Under the pieces are notes generated by a model. The model was not told where the DNA came from, did no database searches, and saw only the letters and a list, made by a program, of their open reading frames with translations. This document shows positions 8,885-17,451 of a stretch of DNA of 64,000 bases, one piece after another; within the stretch, counting starts at the first letter, position 1, and each line of letters starts with the position of its first letter. The stretch is from positions 1 to 64,000 of the forward strand of contig CAMIKG010000009.1 of NCBI GenBank assembly GCA_946221915.1, read 5' to 3'. The translations under genes and the position numbers were made by a program. The stretch comes from an uncultured Erwinia sp. Its GTDB lineage: Bacteria > Pseudomonadota > Gammaproteobacteria > Enterobacterales > Enterobacteriaceae.

Positions 8885-8885
8885 G

Positions 8886-10154
8886 TTACTGACCCGATTT
8901 CACCGGATGATCGGGCTTCTTGTCGTTGCCCGCGATAAACGGACTCCATGGCTGCGCGCGCACCGGTTGTTCGGTCTGCCACACCACATTGAACTGACCA
9001 TTCTCTTCCACTTCGCCAATCATCACCGGCTTATGCAGATGGTGGTTGGTATTGTCCATCGTCAGGGTGAAGCCGTCTGGCGCTTTGAAGGTTTGTCCGG
9101 CCATCGCCGCACGCACTTTATCGACGTCGGTGGTGCCCGCTTTTTCCACCGCCTGCGCCCACATATGGATACCGACGTAAGTGGCTTCCATCGGGTCATT
9201 GGTCACTACGGTGCCGGCATTCGGCAGGTTGTGCGCTTTGGCATACGCGCGGTAATCGGCAACAAACTTCGCGTTGGTTGGGTTATCCACCGATTCGAAG
9301 TAGTTCCACGCCGCCAGCTGCCCCACCAGCGGTTTGGTATCAATACCGCGTAGCTCCTCTTCACCTACCGAGAAGGCGACCACCGGAATATCGGTTGCTT
9401 TGATGCCCTGGTTAGCCAGCTCTTTATAGAACGGCACGTTGGAGTCGCCATTGATGGTGGAAACCACCGCGGTCTTGCCACCAGCGGAAAACTTTTTGAT
9501 GTCAGAGACAATGGTCTGGTAATCGCTGTAACCAAACGGCGTGTACACTTCTTCAATATCTTTATCCTGAATCCCTTTCGAGTGCAGGAAGGCGCGCAGG
9601 ATCTTGTTGGTGGTACGCGGGTAGACGTAATCGGTGCCAAGCAGGAAGAAGCGCTTCGCGCCGCCGCCATCTTCACTCAGCAGATACTCCACCGCCGGAA
9701 TCGCCTGCTGGTTTGGCGCTGCACCGGTGTAGAAGACGTTCGGCGACATCTCTTCGCCTTCATACTGCACCGGGTAGAACAGCAGTCCATTCAGCTCCTC
9801 AAAAACCGGCAGGACGGATTTGCGCGACACGGAGGTCCAGCAGCCAAACACCACCGCGGCCTTATCCTGGGTCAGTAACTGACGTGCTTTTTCAGCGAAC
9901 AGCGGCCAGTTAGAGGCGGGGTCGACCACCACCGGCTCCAGCTTTTTACCCAGCACGCCACCTTTGGCGTTAATTTCGTCAATAGTCATTAGCGCCACAT
10001 TTTTCAGCGGCGTTTCCGAAATCGCCATGGTGCCGGACAGCGAGTGCATAATGCCAACTTTAATGGTGTCAGCGGCCTGTGCTCCCCAGGAAAGTCCCAT
10101 GCTGACAACGGTAGCGGAAAGTGCGAAAGCCTTAAGCAACGAACGTCTTTTCAT
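8886..10154 (-). CDS. urtA: urea ABC transporter substrate-binding protein UrtA
   Basis: A 422-residue periplasmic binding protein of the urea/short-chain amide type. The export signal KRRSLLKAFALSATVVSMG ... AQAAD carries a twin Arg followed by LLK, compatible with Tat export. The mature protein starts DTIKVGIMHSLSGTMAISE. Motifs shared with UrtA proteins include FGCWTSVSRKSVLPVFEE, LFYPVQYEGEE, YVYPRTTNKI and VAFSVGEEELRGID. It supplies substrate recognition for UrtBCDE. It lies 30 nt after gntR in the same transcript. Confidence 0.97.
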   Translation of the reverse strand: MKRRSLLKAFALSATVVSMGLSWGAQAADTIKVGIMHSLSGTMAISETPLKNVALMTIDEINAKGGVLGKKLEPVVVDPASNWPLFAEKARQLLTQDKAAVVFGCWTSVSRKSVLPVFEELNGLLFYPVQYEGEEMSPNVFYTGAAPNQQAIPAVEYLLSEDGGGAKRFFLLGTDYVYPRTTNKILRAFLHSKGIQDKDIEEVYTPFGYSDYQTIVSDIKKFSAGGKTAVVSTINGDSNVPFYKELANQGIKATDIPVVAFSVGEEELRGIDTKPLVGQLAAWNYFESVDNPTNAKFVADYRAYAKAHNLPNAGTVVTNDPMEATYVGIHMWAQAVEKAGTTDVDKVRAAMAGQTFKAPDGFTLTMDNTNHHLHKPVMIGEVEENGQFNVVWQTEQPVRAQPWSPFIAGNDKKPDHPVKSGQ

Positions 10155-10184
10155 TGTTGTTTACCCTTAAAAGTGTCGTCTGTG

Positions 10185-10883
10185 TTATTCGATAGTCTGA
10201 AGCCGGGCCTGCTGTAACATGTGCAAAGTAATTTTCCTGACTTCCGCTTTGCTTAGCGCAATGTGGTCGCTCAGGATGCGCTGTGCCTCCTCGGTTTGTT
10301 GCCTGAAAATCATCTGTAAAATCTGGCGATGTTCGCGGTAGGTGGCCGCCACGCGATCGTCACGGGTAAAGTCGAGGCGGCGGATAATGCGGATCTTTTC
10401 CGTCAGTTCACCATGGATGCGCGCCATTTCCGGGTTGCCGGCAGAGGCGACCAGCGTCAGATGAAATGCCTCGTCCTGCTGCGACACACTGCTTCCCTCC
10501 GCCAGCGGCGCAGAGTCGATCCAGAACGTTTGCAGCGCCGCCAGCCGCGCCACACACTCTTCCGGCGGCAGTGCGCAAAGCCGCTTTACCGCTTCGCACT
10601 CCAGTACCGTGCGCAGGTCATACAGCGCCTCGAAATACTCGAAATCGAAAGGCTTCACCTGCCAGCCACTGCGATACCACACCTCGACATACCCTTCCCT
10701 TTCCAGCCAGAACAGGGCCTGCCGTACCGGCGTTCTGCTGACCGCCATGCGTTCGGCGATCTCACTCTCGCTAAAGCGATCGCCGGGCATCAGGCGAAAC
10801 TCGAAAATGTCACTTTTCAGCGCCTGGTAAACCCGCTCCGCCAGCGCCTCAGGACGGCCTTTTGCCGATGTGGTTGCACGCAT
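10185..10883 (-). CDS. GntR-family (FCD) regulator of the urea operon
   Basis: A 232-residue regulator with an N-terminal GntR winged helix (ALAERVYQALKSD, GDRFSESEIAERMAVSRTPVRQAL, EGYVEVWYRSGW) and a C-terminal FCD ligand domain containing the metal-site residues DEAFHLTLVASAGN, YREHRQIL and LSDHIALSKAE. The ATG at 10883 is preferred over the GTG two codons upstream, because the AGAGG box would overlap the latter. It sits inside the urea operon, 11 nt after uca and 30 nt before urtA, so it very likely controls that operon by responding to urea or an intermediate. A matching operator candidate overlaps the atzF start. Confidence 0.9.
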   Translation of the reverse strand: MRATTSAKGRPEALAERVYQALKSDIFEFRLMPGDRFSESEIAERMAVSRTPVRQALFWLEREGYVEVWYRSGWQVKPFDFEYFEALYDLRTVLECEAVKRLCALPPEECVARLAALQTFWIDSAPLAEGSSVSQQDEAFHLTLVASAGNPEMARIHGELTEKIRIIRRLDFTRDDRVAATYREHRQILQMIFRQQTEEAQRILSDHIALSKAEVRKITLHMLQQARLQTIE

Positions 10884-10894
10884 ACTCACCTCTT

Positions 10895-13800
10895 TTATTC
10901 CAGCCAGAGCAGCGTATCACCCGGGCTCACCGGACGGCCGGCCTGGCAGGCGATGCGCGCCACGCGTCCGGCCTGCGGCGCAACGATTGCCAGTTCCATT
11001 TTCATCGCCTCGACGATGATCAGCGTCTGTCCTGCTTCCACGCGGTCCCCCGGCGCCACCAGCACTTTCCAGATGCTGCCGTTCATATCGGCCTGCACCG
11101 CCATCCCGCTTTGCGTGTTATCCGCGATGACCGTCGTTTCCGCGCTGCTGAGCGGTTCGTTCTGCTCCTCCTGCACCCACAGCGCCACTTCCTGCTCAAA
11201 CGCGGCGGCCTGACGCTGACGGAAGTCTGCAATCGACGCGGCGTTATCGCGGAGGAATTGCTGGTGAGCAGCAAAATCAAACAGCGTCTCTTCGATGCGG
11301 ATTGACGCCCTTCCTTCACGGAAGTCGTCACGCAGTTGGGTCAGCTCCGCTTCGCTGACCGGGTAGAAACGCACCTGATCAAAGAAGCGCAGCAGCCAGG
11401 GTTCATCCGCCGCGAACTGTTCGTTTTTGAGGAATTTGTTCCAGATCGGCAGCGTGCGCCCCACCAGCTGATAGCCGCCGGGGGAATCCATGCCATAGAT
11501 ACACATGTACATGCCGCCGATACCGACGGTGCCTTCTGCGGTAAAGGTGCGCGCCGGGTTGTATTTGGAGCTGAGCAGACGGTGGCGTGGATCGACCGGC
11601 ACGGCGCACGGCGCACCGAGATAGACATCACCGAGGCCAAGAATCAGATAACTGGCGTCAAAAAGTGTGTCACGCACGGCTTCACGACTGGCTAAGCCAT
11701 TAATGCGCTGGATAAAGTCCACGTTGTTGGGCAGCCACGGCGCACTGGCACGCACGGTTTCCTGATAGCGCTCTACCGCGCCCAGCGTTGCGCTGTCTTC
11801 AAACGCCATCGGCAGCCAGACCGTACGCGACGGGACTTTCAGCGCGCTGACATCGCCGAGCGTGGCTTCCAGCGTCAGCAGCAGCTGCATCAGCGCGGAC
11901 TGACTCAGTACACGGCTGTCGTAACGCACCTGCAGGGAGCGAACCCCTGGCGACAACTCCTCAATCCCCTCGACGGCATGTTCACGCAATGCGTTCATCA
12001 GCAGATGCACACGCAGGCGCAGCGCCAGATCCAGTACGTTCTCGCCATATTCAATCAGCACATATTTGTCGCCAGCCTGGCGGTACACCACTTGCGGCGT
12101 TGAATCCGTGGCGCGCAGGGTGGCCAGGATGGTGGCGGAACCGTTATCGCTTTCCGCCAGTGACGGCACGGCAAACTGCGGCGCAGATTGCGGGCGCAGT
12201 GTCTCGATCGTCTGCAGCTGTGCCTGCTCCAGTGCAGCCGCTTCCTCCACGCTGATCGGATGAAAACGAATACTGTCGCCAGGTTTCACCTGGCCGACTT
12301 TCCACAACTCGGCGCGGGCAATGGTGACCGGGCAGACGAAGCCGCCCAGGCTCGGACCATCGTTGGTCAGGATCACCGGGAAATCACCGGTGAAGTTCAC
12401 TGCGCCAATGGCGTATTCGCAATCATGTACGTTGGAAGGATGTAACCCGGCCTCGCCGCCGTTGGCGCGCGTCCAGCTGGGTTTTGGCCCCACCAGCCTG
12501 ACGCCAAGCCGGTTGGAGTTGTAGTGCACCTGCCAGTCGCTGGCAAAGAACTCATCGATGGCCGCCTGAGTGAAAAAGTCTGGCGCGCCATGCGGTCCAT
12601 ACAGCACCCCGATCCGCCACAGCGTGCCATATTGTGGGATCAGCGCTGCATCAGGCGCCTGCGGTGCGCTGACCGGTGCTGGCGTGGTGCAGGCCGCCAG
12701 TTCAGGCCGGGAAATGCTCAGCATATCGGCAACACGCAACGTGCGCCCGGCGTGCCCGCCAAACTGCCCCAGCGAGAAGGTCGAACGGCTGCCGAGGTAC
12801 TGCGGCACATCAAAACCGTTACGCACCGCCAGATAGCTGCGGCAGCCACTCTGCGCCCGCCCCAGCGTCAGGGTTTGCCCGGCTTTTACCGCCACAGGCT
12901 GCCAGTAGCTGACGGCTTCGCCATCCAGCGTCGCCGGACAGTCGGCCCCCGTCAGGGCGATCAGCGCATCACTGTGGAAACGCAGCGTCGGCCCCTGCAA
13001 TGTGAACTCCAGCCCGGCGGCGGCCTCGTGGTTACCCACAATGCGGTTGGCGAGACGGAACGCGAAATCATCCATCGGGCCGGACGGCGGCACGCCAATA
13101 TCCCAGTAACCGAGACGGCCGGGGAAATCCTGAATGGTGCTGAACGTGCCGGGTTGCAGCACTTCCACCACCGGTGAACCTGGCGCGAAGCTGTCGAGAT
13201 AGCGCGTCCACACCTCGCCACGGCGAAACGCCTCACTGGCGACGATCTGGCGCAGATAGTCGAGATTGGTGGCGATACCGTGCAGCTGGGTGGCATCGAG
13301 CGCGCTTTGCAGTTTTTCCAGCGCCGCTTCACGCGTGTCGGCATGCACAATCAGCTTGGCGACCATCGGATCATAGAAACTGGAGACTTCACTGCCCGTC
13401 TCAATCCAGCCATCGATGCGCACGCCGTCCGGGAAGCTGACCGCGGTTAACACACCCGGACTGGGCTGGAAGTTTTTCAGCGGATCTTCGGCATACAGAC
13501 GCACCTCAATCGATGCGCCCTGCGGGGGCTGCTGCAGACGCGTCCAGTCGGTGGCATCGCCCGCTGCCACCTGCAGCATGCACTCAATCAGATCGAGTCC
13601 GGTGACGCATTCGGTGACAGGGTGCTCTACCTGTAACCGGGTATTCACTTCGAGGAAGTAAAAGGCATCCTGGGCAGCATCGTAGATGTACTCCACCGTG
13701 CCCGCGCTGCGGTAGTTCACCCGCTCGCCCAGACGCACCGCCGAAGCCAGTAACGCCTCACGGGTGGCCTGCGGCAGATGAGGCGCGGGCGTTTCTTCCA

Positions 13801-14512
13801 CCACTTTCTGGTTGCGGCGCTGCAGCGAGCAGTCGCGTTCGCCGAGCGCCACCACCCTGCCGCTGCCGTCACCAAAAATTTGCACTTCGACATGGCGCGC
13901 GCGGTCGATACAGCGTTCGAGAAACACGCCTGCATCGCTGAAAAACTGCTCGCCCAGCCGCCGCACGCTTTCCCAGGCATTGCGCAGGGCATCGGCATCA
14001 GCACAACGCGTCAGGCCAATGCCACCGCCGCCCGCGGTGCTTTTCAGCATCACCGGATAGCCAATCTCGTCTGCCGCCGCGATGGCCTCGTCCAGCGTCG
14101 CCAGCAGCGGCGTGCCCGGCGTCATCGGTACACCGGCACTGGCCGCCAGTTCACGGGCGCGGTGCTTCAGACCAAACTCACCAATCTGCTGCGCCGTCGG
14201 TCCGATAAAAACAATACCGGCTTTTTCGCAGGCATCGGCAAAGGGCAGACTCTCCGAGAGAAAACCGTACCCCGGCCAGATCGCCTGCGCGCCACTCTCT
14301 TGTGCCGCCGCGAGGATTTTATCGATACGCAAATAGCTGTCGCTGGCTTTGTCACCGCCCAGCGCAATCGCCACATCGGCGTCTTTCACGTGGCGGGCGT
14401 TGCGATCGGCATCGGAATACACGGCGACGCTTTTGACACCGAGGCGTTTCAGGGTACGAATGGCGCGGCAGGCGATCTCGCCACGATTGGCAATCAGGAC
14501 GGTGCTGAACAT
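10895..14512 (-). CDS. uca: urea carboxylase (biotin-dependent)
   Basis: This 1205-residue biotin enzyme converts urea, bicarbonate and ATP to allophanate. Domain order: biotin carboxylase, residues 1-450 (LIANRGEIACRA start, ATP-grasp GGGGIG at 161-166, EVNTRLQVEHPVTE); KipA/KipI-like carboxyltransferase region, about 470-1090 (GPMDDFAFRLANRIVGN, LTNDGPSLGGFVCP, GMYMCIYGMDSPGGYQLVGR near 1009); and biotinyl domain with EAMKME, biotin Lys about 1171. Length matches stand-alone urea carboxylases rather than yeast fused urea amidolyase. It follows atzF by 3 nt. The family also contains guanidine carboxylases; absence of the DUF1989 carboxyguanidine deiminase genes and presence of UrtABCDE argue for urea as substrate. 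Confidence 0.95.
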   Translation of the reverse strand: MFSTVLIANRGEIACRAIRTLKRLGVKSVAVYSDADRNARHVKDADVAIALGGDKASDSYLRIDKILAAAQESGAQAIWPGYGFLSESLPFADACEKAGIVFIGPTAQQIGEFGLKHRARELAASAGVPMTPGTPLLATLDEAIAAADEIGYPVMLKSTAGGGGIGLTRCADADALRNAWESVRRLGEQFFSDAGVFLERCIDRARHVEVQIFGDGSGRVVALGERDCSLQRRNQKVVEETPAPHLPQATREALLASAVRLGERVNYRSAGTVEYIYDAAQDAFYFLEVNTRLQVEHPVTECVTGLDLIECMLQVAAGDATDWTRLQQPPQGASIEVRLYAEDPLKNFQPSPGVLTAVSFPDGVRIDGWIETGSEVSSFYDPMVAKLIVHADTREAALEKLQSALDATQLHGIATNLDYLRQIVASEAFRRGEVWTRYLDSFAPGSPVVEVLQPGTFSTIQDFPGRLGYWDIGVPPSGPMDDFAFRLANRIVGNHEAAAGLEFTLQGPTLRFHSDALIALTGADCPATLDGEAVSYWQPVAVKAGQTLTLGRAQSGCRSYLAVRNGFDVPQYLGSRSTFSLGQFGGHAGRTLRVADMLSISRPELAACTTPAPVSAPQAPDAALIPQYGTLWRIGVLYGPHGAPDFFTQAAIDEFFASDWQVHYNSNRLGVRLVGPKPSWTRANGGEAGLHPSNVHDCEYAIGAVNFTGDFPVILTNDGPSLGGFVCPVTIARAELWKVGQVKPGDSIRFHPISVEEAAALEQAQLQTIETLRPQSAPQFAVPSLAESDNGSATILATLRATDSTPQVVYRQAGDKYVLIEYGENVLDLALRLRVHLLMNALREHAVEGIEELSPGVRSLQVRYDSRVLSQSALMQLLLTLEATLGDVSALKVPSRTVWLPMAFEDSATLGAVERYQETVRASAPWLPNNVDFIQRINGLASREAVRDTLFDASYLILGLGDVYLGAPCAVPVDPRHRLLSSKYNPARTFTAEGTVGIGGMYMCIYGMDSPGGYQLVGRTLPIWNKFLKNEQFAADEPWLLRFFDQVRFYPVSEAELTQLRDDFREGRASIRIEETLFDFAAHQQFLRDNAASIADFRQRQAAAFEQEVALWVQEEQNEPLSSAETTVIADNTQSGMAVQADMNGSIWKVLVAPGDRVEAGQTLIIVEAMKMELAIVAPQAGRVARIACQAGRPVSPGDTLLWLE

Positions 14513-14515
14513 TGA

Positions 14516-16312
14516 TTATTTACTCCCCTGAGAAGCGAGCCAGTTGCGCCAGCCGCCAAATTCGGTGATCTCCAGCGCACCGGTCAGCGCGCAGCCCTCA
14601 CAGATGAAGCCTTTCACCACACGGCCATCGGCCAGCGTCAGACTACCGATACCCAGCGGCGGCGGGATTTCCGCCACAAACTCGCCAAAGCGCGCCAGCG
14701 GGATGTCCCACAGCTCAACCGTGATGGCGCGGCCGCTGTCGGCGCGCATCAGGCCAGGTTTTTTAATCGGGCCATCCAGCAGAGCAAACAGGCGATAGTT
14801 GCTGGCGGTATGCGTTTCTTCCACCAGCACCGCCTGACGCGTGGTGAGCTGGAAGTTGAGCGGCATGCCGGTGAGATGTGCGCCCACCACGGCGATGCGC
14901 ACATGGCTGGCGGACGGCGGCAGCGGCAGATGTGCTGCCGGCTGTGGATGACCGGTCGCGCCCAGCGGCAGCGCCATCTGCTGCTGCCAGCGCAGCGCAA
15001 AACTGGCCAGCGCGCGGTCGTGCCACGCGGGGGCAATCAGGGTAATCCCGGCGGGCAATCCATCGCGGCGGAAGTGTGCTGGCAGCGCCAGTGCGGCAAG
15101 ATCTGCCAGGTTGGTAAAGTTGGTGTAGGTGCCGAAGTGTGAGTTGAAGCGCACCGGCTCCTGTTTCATCTCCTCCAGCGTGTGAATGGTGGGTGATGTC
15201 GGCACCACCAGCGCATCAAACGACGCCAGCGTCTGCTGGATCTGCCGCGTCAGCTCTGCACGCAGATATTCCGCCTGATACGCCTCCACCGCGCTGTATT
15301 TCAGCCCGGAAGAAACAATACCGTGCACCACTGGGTCCATCTTTTCCGGGCGGTTAAGCATGTCGCCCACCGCGACGGTGCGCTCGGCCACCCAGGGCCC
15401 GTAGTAGAGCTGCTCCGCCAGTTGCCGGAAAACAGTGAAATCAACGGGCTGCAGAGTTGCACCGAGGGCTTGCAGGCTCTCCAGCGCCTGATGCCAGGCG
15501 GCTTCGGCTGCGGCGTCACCACAGAATTCTGGCTCTGCCGGAATGGCGAAGCGTGGCTGTTCTTTGATGGCGGCAGGCGCCGTGCCAGGATTCACGCGTG
15601 AGTAAGCATCCGCGGCATCGTAGCCGCCCGCTAAGCTGGCGACGGTGAAGGCATCCTCAACGGTCAGGGCAAACACGGAAATGGTATCGTTCAGGCGGCA
15701 GGCAGGCACCACGCCGCTGGCGGAGAACCAGCCTTTGGTGGGTTTGAGGCCGACAATATTGTTAAAACCGGCGGGTACGCGCCCCGAACCGGCGGTGTCG
15801 GTTCCCAGGGAGAAAGCCACCATTCCGCGCGCTAATACCGCAGCAGAGCCGGAACTGGAACCGCCGCTGACATAGTCTGGGTTGAAGGTGTTCGCTACCG
15901 CGCCAAACGGCGAGCGGGTGCCGACTAAGCCGGTGGCGTATTGGTCAAGATTGGTTTTACCGATCACCACCGCGCCTGCCGCTTTTAGCTGTGCGACCAC
16001 AAAAGCATCGTTTTCTGCGGTGTAAGTGAAGGCAGGACAGGCGGCGCTGGTTGGCCAGCCTGCCACATCAATATTGTCTTTAACGGCAAACGGGACGCCA
16101 AACAGCGGCAAGGCGGCAGGATTGGCGGTAAATTTTTCCAGCAGTGGTGCAATCTGCGCGTGGATCTGTTCAGGGGTCGCCAGATAGATCCAGGCGTTGT
16201 CCTGCGGGTCCAGCTCAGCAAGATGGGCCGTCAGTAATGCGCCAGCCTGCTCAGGTTGCTGGTGGTTGCGTTTCTGCCATTCATTCAGGGTCAAACCAAA
16301 GGTCGAAGCCAT
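14516..16312 (-). CDS. atzF: allophanate hydrolase
   Basis: A 598-residue amidase-signature enzyme that splits allophanate into two ammonia and two CO2, the second step of urea amidolyase. The Ser-cisSer-Lys triad is visible: Lys78 in PFAVKDN, the GGSSSGS loop (150-156) and the nucleophile Ser176 in TDTAGSGRVP. The C-terminal domain, from about residue 460, (AVVGAHLTGMPLNFQL ... GFICEGCALTGALEITEFGGWR) is the AtzF C-terminal domain. It is the first gene of the minus-strand operon. The start codon follows a weak GGAA box 9-10 nt upstream, which lies inside a large palindrome. Confidence 0.95.
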   Translation of the reverse strand: MASTFGLTLNEWQKRNHQQPEQAGALLTAHLAELDPQDNAWIYLATPEQIHAQIAPLLEKFTANPAALPLFGVPFAVKDNIDVAGWPTSAACPAFTYTAENDAFVVAQLKAAGAVVIGKTNLDQYATGLVGTRSPFGAVANTFNPDYVSGGSSSGSAAVLARGMVAFSLGTDTAGSGRVPAGFNNIVGLKPTKGWFSASGVVPACRLNDTISVFALTVEDAFTVASLAGGYDAADAYSRVNPGTAPAAIKEQPRFAIPAEPEFCGDAAAEAAWHQALESLQALGATLQPVDFTVFRQLAEQLYYGPWVAERTVAVGDMLNRPEKMDPVVHGIVSSGLKYSAVEAYQAEYLRAELTRQIQQTLASFDALVVPTSPTIHTLEEMKQEPVRFNSHFGTYTNFTNLADLAALALPAHFRRDGLPAGITLIAPAWHDRALASFALRWQQQMALPLGATGHPQPAAHLPLPPSASHVRIAVVGAHLTGMPLNFQLTTRQAVLVEETHTASNYRLFALLDGPIKKPGLMRADSGRAITVELWDIPLARFGEFVAEIPPPLGIGSLTLADGRVVKGFICEGCALTGALEITEFGGWRNWLASQGSK

Positions 16313-16316
16313 ATGC

Positions 16317-16348
16317 TGAATTCCAGTCGGTATACAAGATGGAATTCA
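16317..16348 (-). promoter_or_regulatory. 32-bp palindrome, candidate GntR operator of the urea operon
   Basis: Outer arms TGAATTCCA (16317-16325) and TGGAATTCA (16340-16348) are perfectly inverted. The central GTATAC (16330-16335) shares exactly the same centre, so 24 of 32 positions are symmetric. A TTGTATAC core fits the palindromes bound by FadR/FCD-type GntR proteins. The site begins 4 nt upstream of the atzF start codon and covers its Shine-Dalgarno region, so binding would block transcription; as RNA, the outer arms could also hide the ribosome site. Confidence 0.6.
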
Positions 16349-16516
16349 ACAGAGCAAAGAGTATGCCAGGTTAATAACGTTCTGTTTCAGTTAGTTAAAT
16401 AGTACAGCCATAAGTTTTTATGATGATATAACGTACAATTTTGGGGCAATAAACGCGCACTGATGGTGCGTTAAGTGACATTGTTCGCACTGTGTTTCAG
16501 GAAATTAGCGGCGGGC
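16349..16516. other. upstream region of the urea operon
   Basis: AT-rich DNA between the atzF palindrome and the cutC terminator; it must hold the urea-operon promoter. Several TATA-like hexamers occur on the minus strand, but no -35/-10 pair with good spacing and no clear sigma-54 (-24/-12) element was found. A degenerate inverted repeat (AACGCGCAC/GTGCGTT, about 16452-16472) could be a further protein site. Confidence 0.4.
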
Positions 16517-16550
16517 AAAAAGAAAAAAAGCCCCAATAAGACATTGGGGC
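16517..16550 (-). terminator. rho-independent terminator after cutC
   Basis: Stem GCCCCAAT (16530-16537) and ATTGGGGC (16543-16550) with a 5-nt loop. On the minus strand it is followed by a run of seven T, then CTTTTT. It lies about 60 nt beyond the cutC stop. Confidence 0.9.
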
Positions 16551-16612
16551 CTGGTACTTGCAAACATCACGTCCGGTTAGTGGCGTGCTGCGCGGCAAAA
16601 TCGGTGGTGTGC

Positions 16613-17365
16613 TCAGGCGACGCGTACCGTATTCATAGTGATAATCCCTTTCATCGCCTCGACAACATCACTGTCGACGCAGTAACGACTAAACTCATCC
16701 GTTTCCGCATCAGAACACATGGAGACGCCCGCTTTGCGGTAGCGCATCGGTGACGCCACCAGGCGGCTGGCCGAGCTGTGCAGCTCCTGAATGCCAGCGT
16801 CGAGAAACTTTTGCAGGTTGCTCAGACGAACACCTGCACCTGCCATAATGATTGGACCTTCACTCCCCTCAGTTAGTTCCTTTAATAATGCCAGACCGCT
16901 TTCCGCACTTTGCTGTTGCCCTGAGGTCAGAATGCGCGCGACGCCAAGATCGGTCAACTCCCGCAGGGCACGTTTCGGACTATGGCAGAGGTCAAAAGCG
17001 CGGTGGAAGGTCACCGCCATATCGCCACACAGGGTCATCACCTGACGCATTTTCACCATATCGATATGCGCATCTTCATCCAGCATGCCAATCACCACCC
17101 CGGGAAAACCCAGCTCGCGGATCATCGCCACATCGGATTTCATCGCCGCAAACTCGGTGGCCGAATAACAGAAATCACCGCCGCGCAGACGCACAATCGG
17201 ATGCACCGGGATCGTCAGCAGCTCGCGCGCCAGCCGCAGGCTGCCGTGAGAAGGTGTCAGTCCCCCCTCTTTCGGCGCAGCGCACAGCTCAATACGGTCT
17301 GCTCCGGCTTGCTCGGCCGCTAACGCACAATCCACTCCGTAGCAGCATACTTCCAATTTAGTCAT
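16613..17365 (-). CDS. cutC: copper homeostasis protein CutC
   Basis: A 250-residue TIM-barrel protein of the CutC/PF03932 family. It matches E. coli CutC along its length (KLEVCCYGVDCALAAEQAGADRIELC, EGGLTPS, VHPIVRLRGGDFCYS, TFHRAFDLC, ILTSGQQQSA, IIMAGAGVRLSNL). The ATG at 17365 is chosen because an AGGAGG box lies 5 nt upstream; the GTG one codon before is less well placed. It has been linked to copper tolerance, but its biochemical role is unsettled. In E. coli it neighbours yecM and argS, as here, with a C-S lyase gene inserted between. Confidence 0.95.
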   Translation of the reverse strand: MTKLEVCCYGVDCALAAEQAGADRIELCAAPKEGGLTPSHGSLRLARELLTIPVHPIVRLRGGDFCYSATEFAAMKSDVAMIRELGFPGVVIGMLDEDAHIDMVKMRQVMTLCGDMAVTFHRAFDLCHSPKRALRELTDLGVARILTSGQQQSAESGLALLKELTEGSEGPIIMAGAGVRLSNLQKFLDAGIQELHSSASRLVASPMRYRKAGVSMCSDAETDEFSRYCVDSDVVEAMKGIITMNTVRVA

Positions 17366-17451
17366 CACATCCTCCTGTTTAATGACTGCTGGCTGGTTAT
17401 TCGATTCTCAGTTAGGCTGTTTTTGCAGTTATTGTAACGGGAACAGTAATC

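Noticed and set aside
16349..16516. Sigma-54 promoter or guanidine riboswitch upstream of atzF
   Set aside because: No GG/GC -24/-12 pair with correct spacing was found, and no conserved ykkC-type motif could be recognised by eye.
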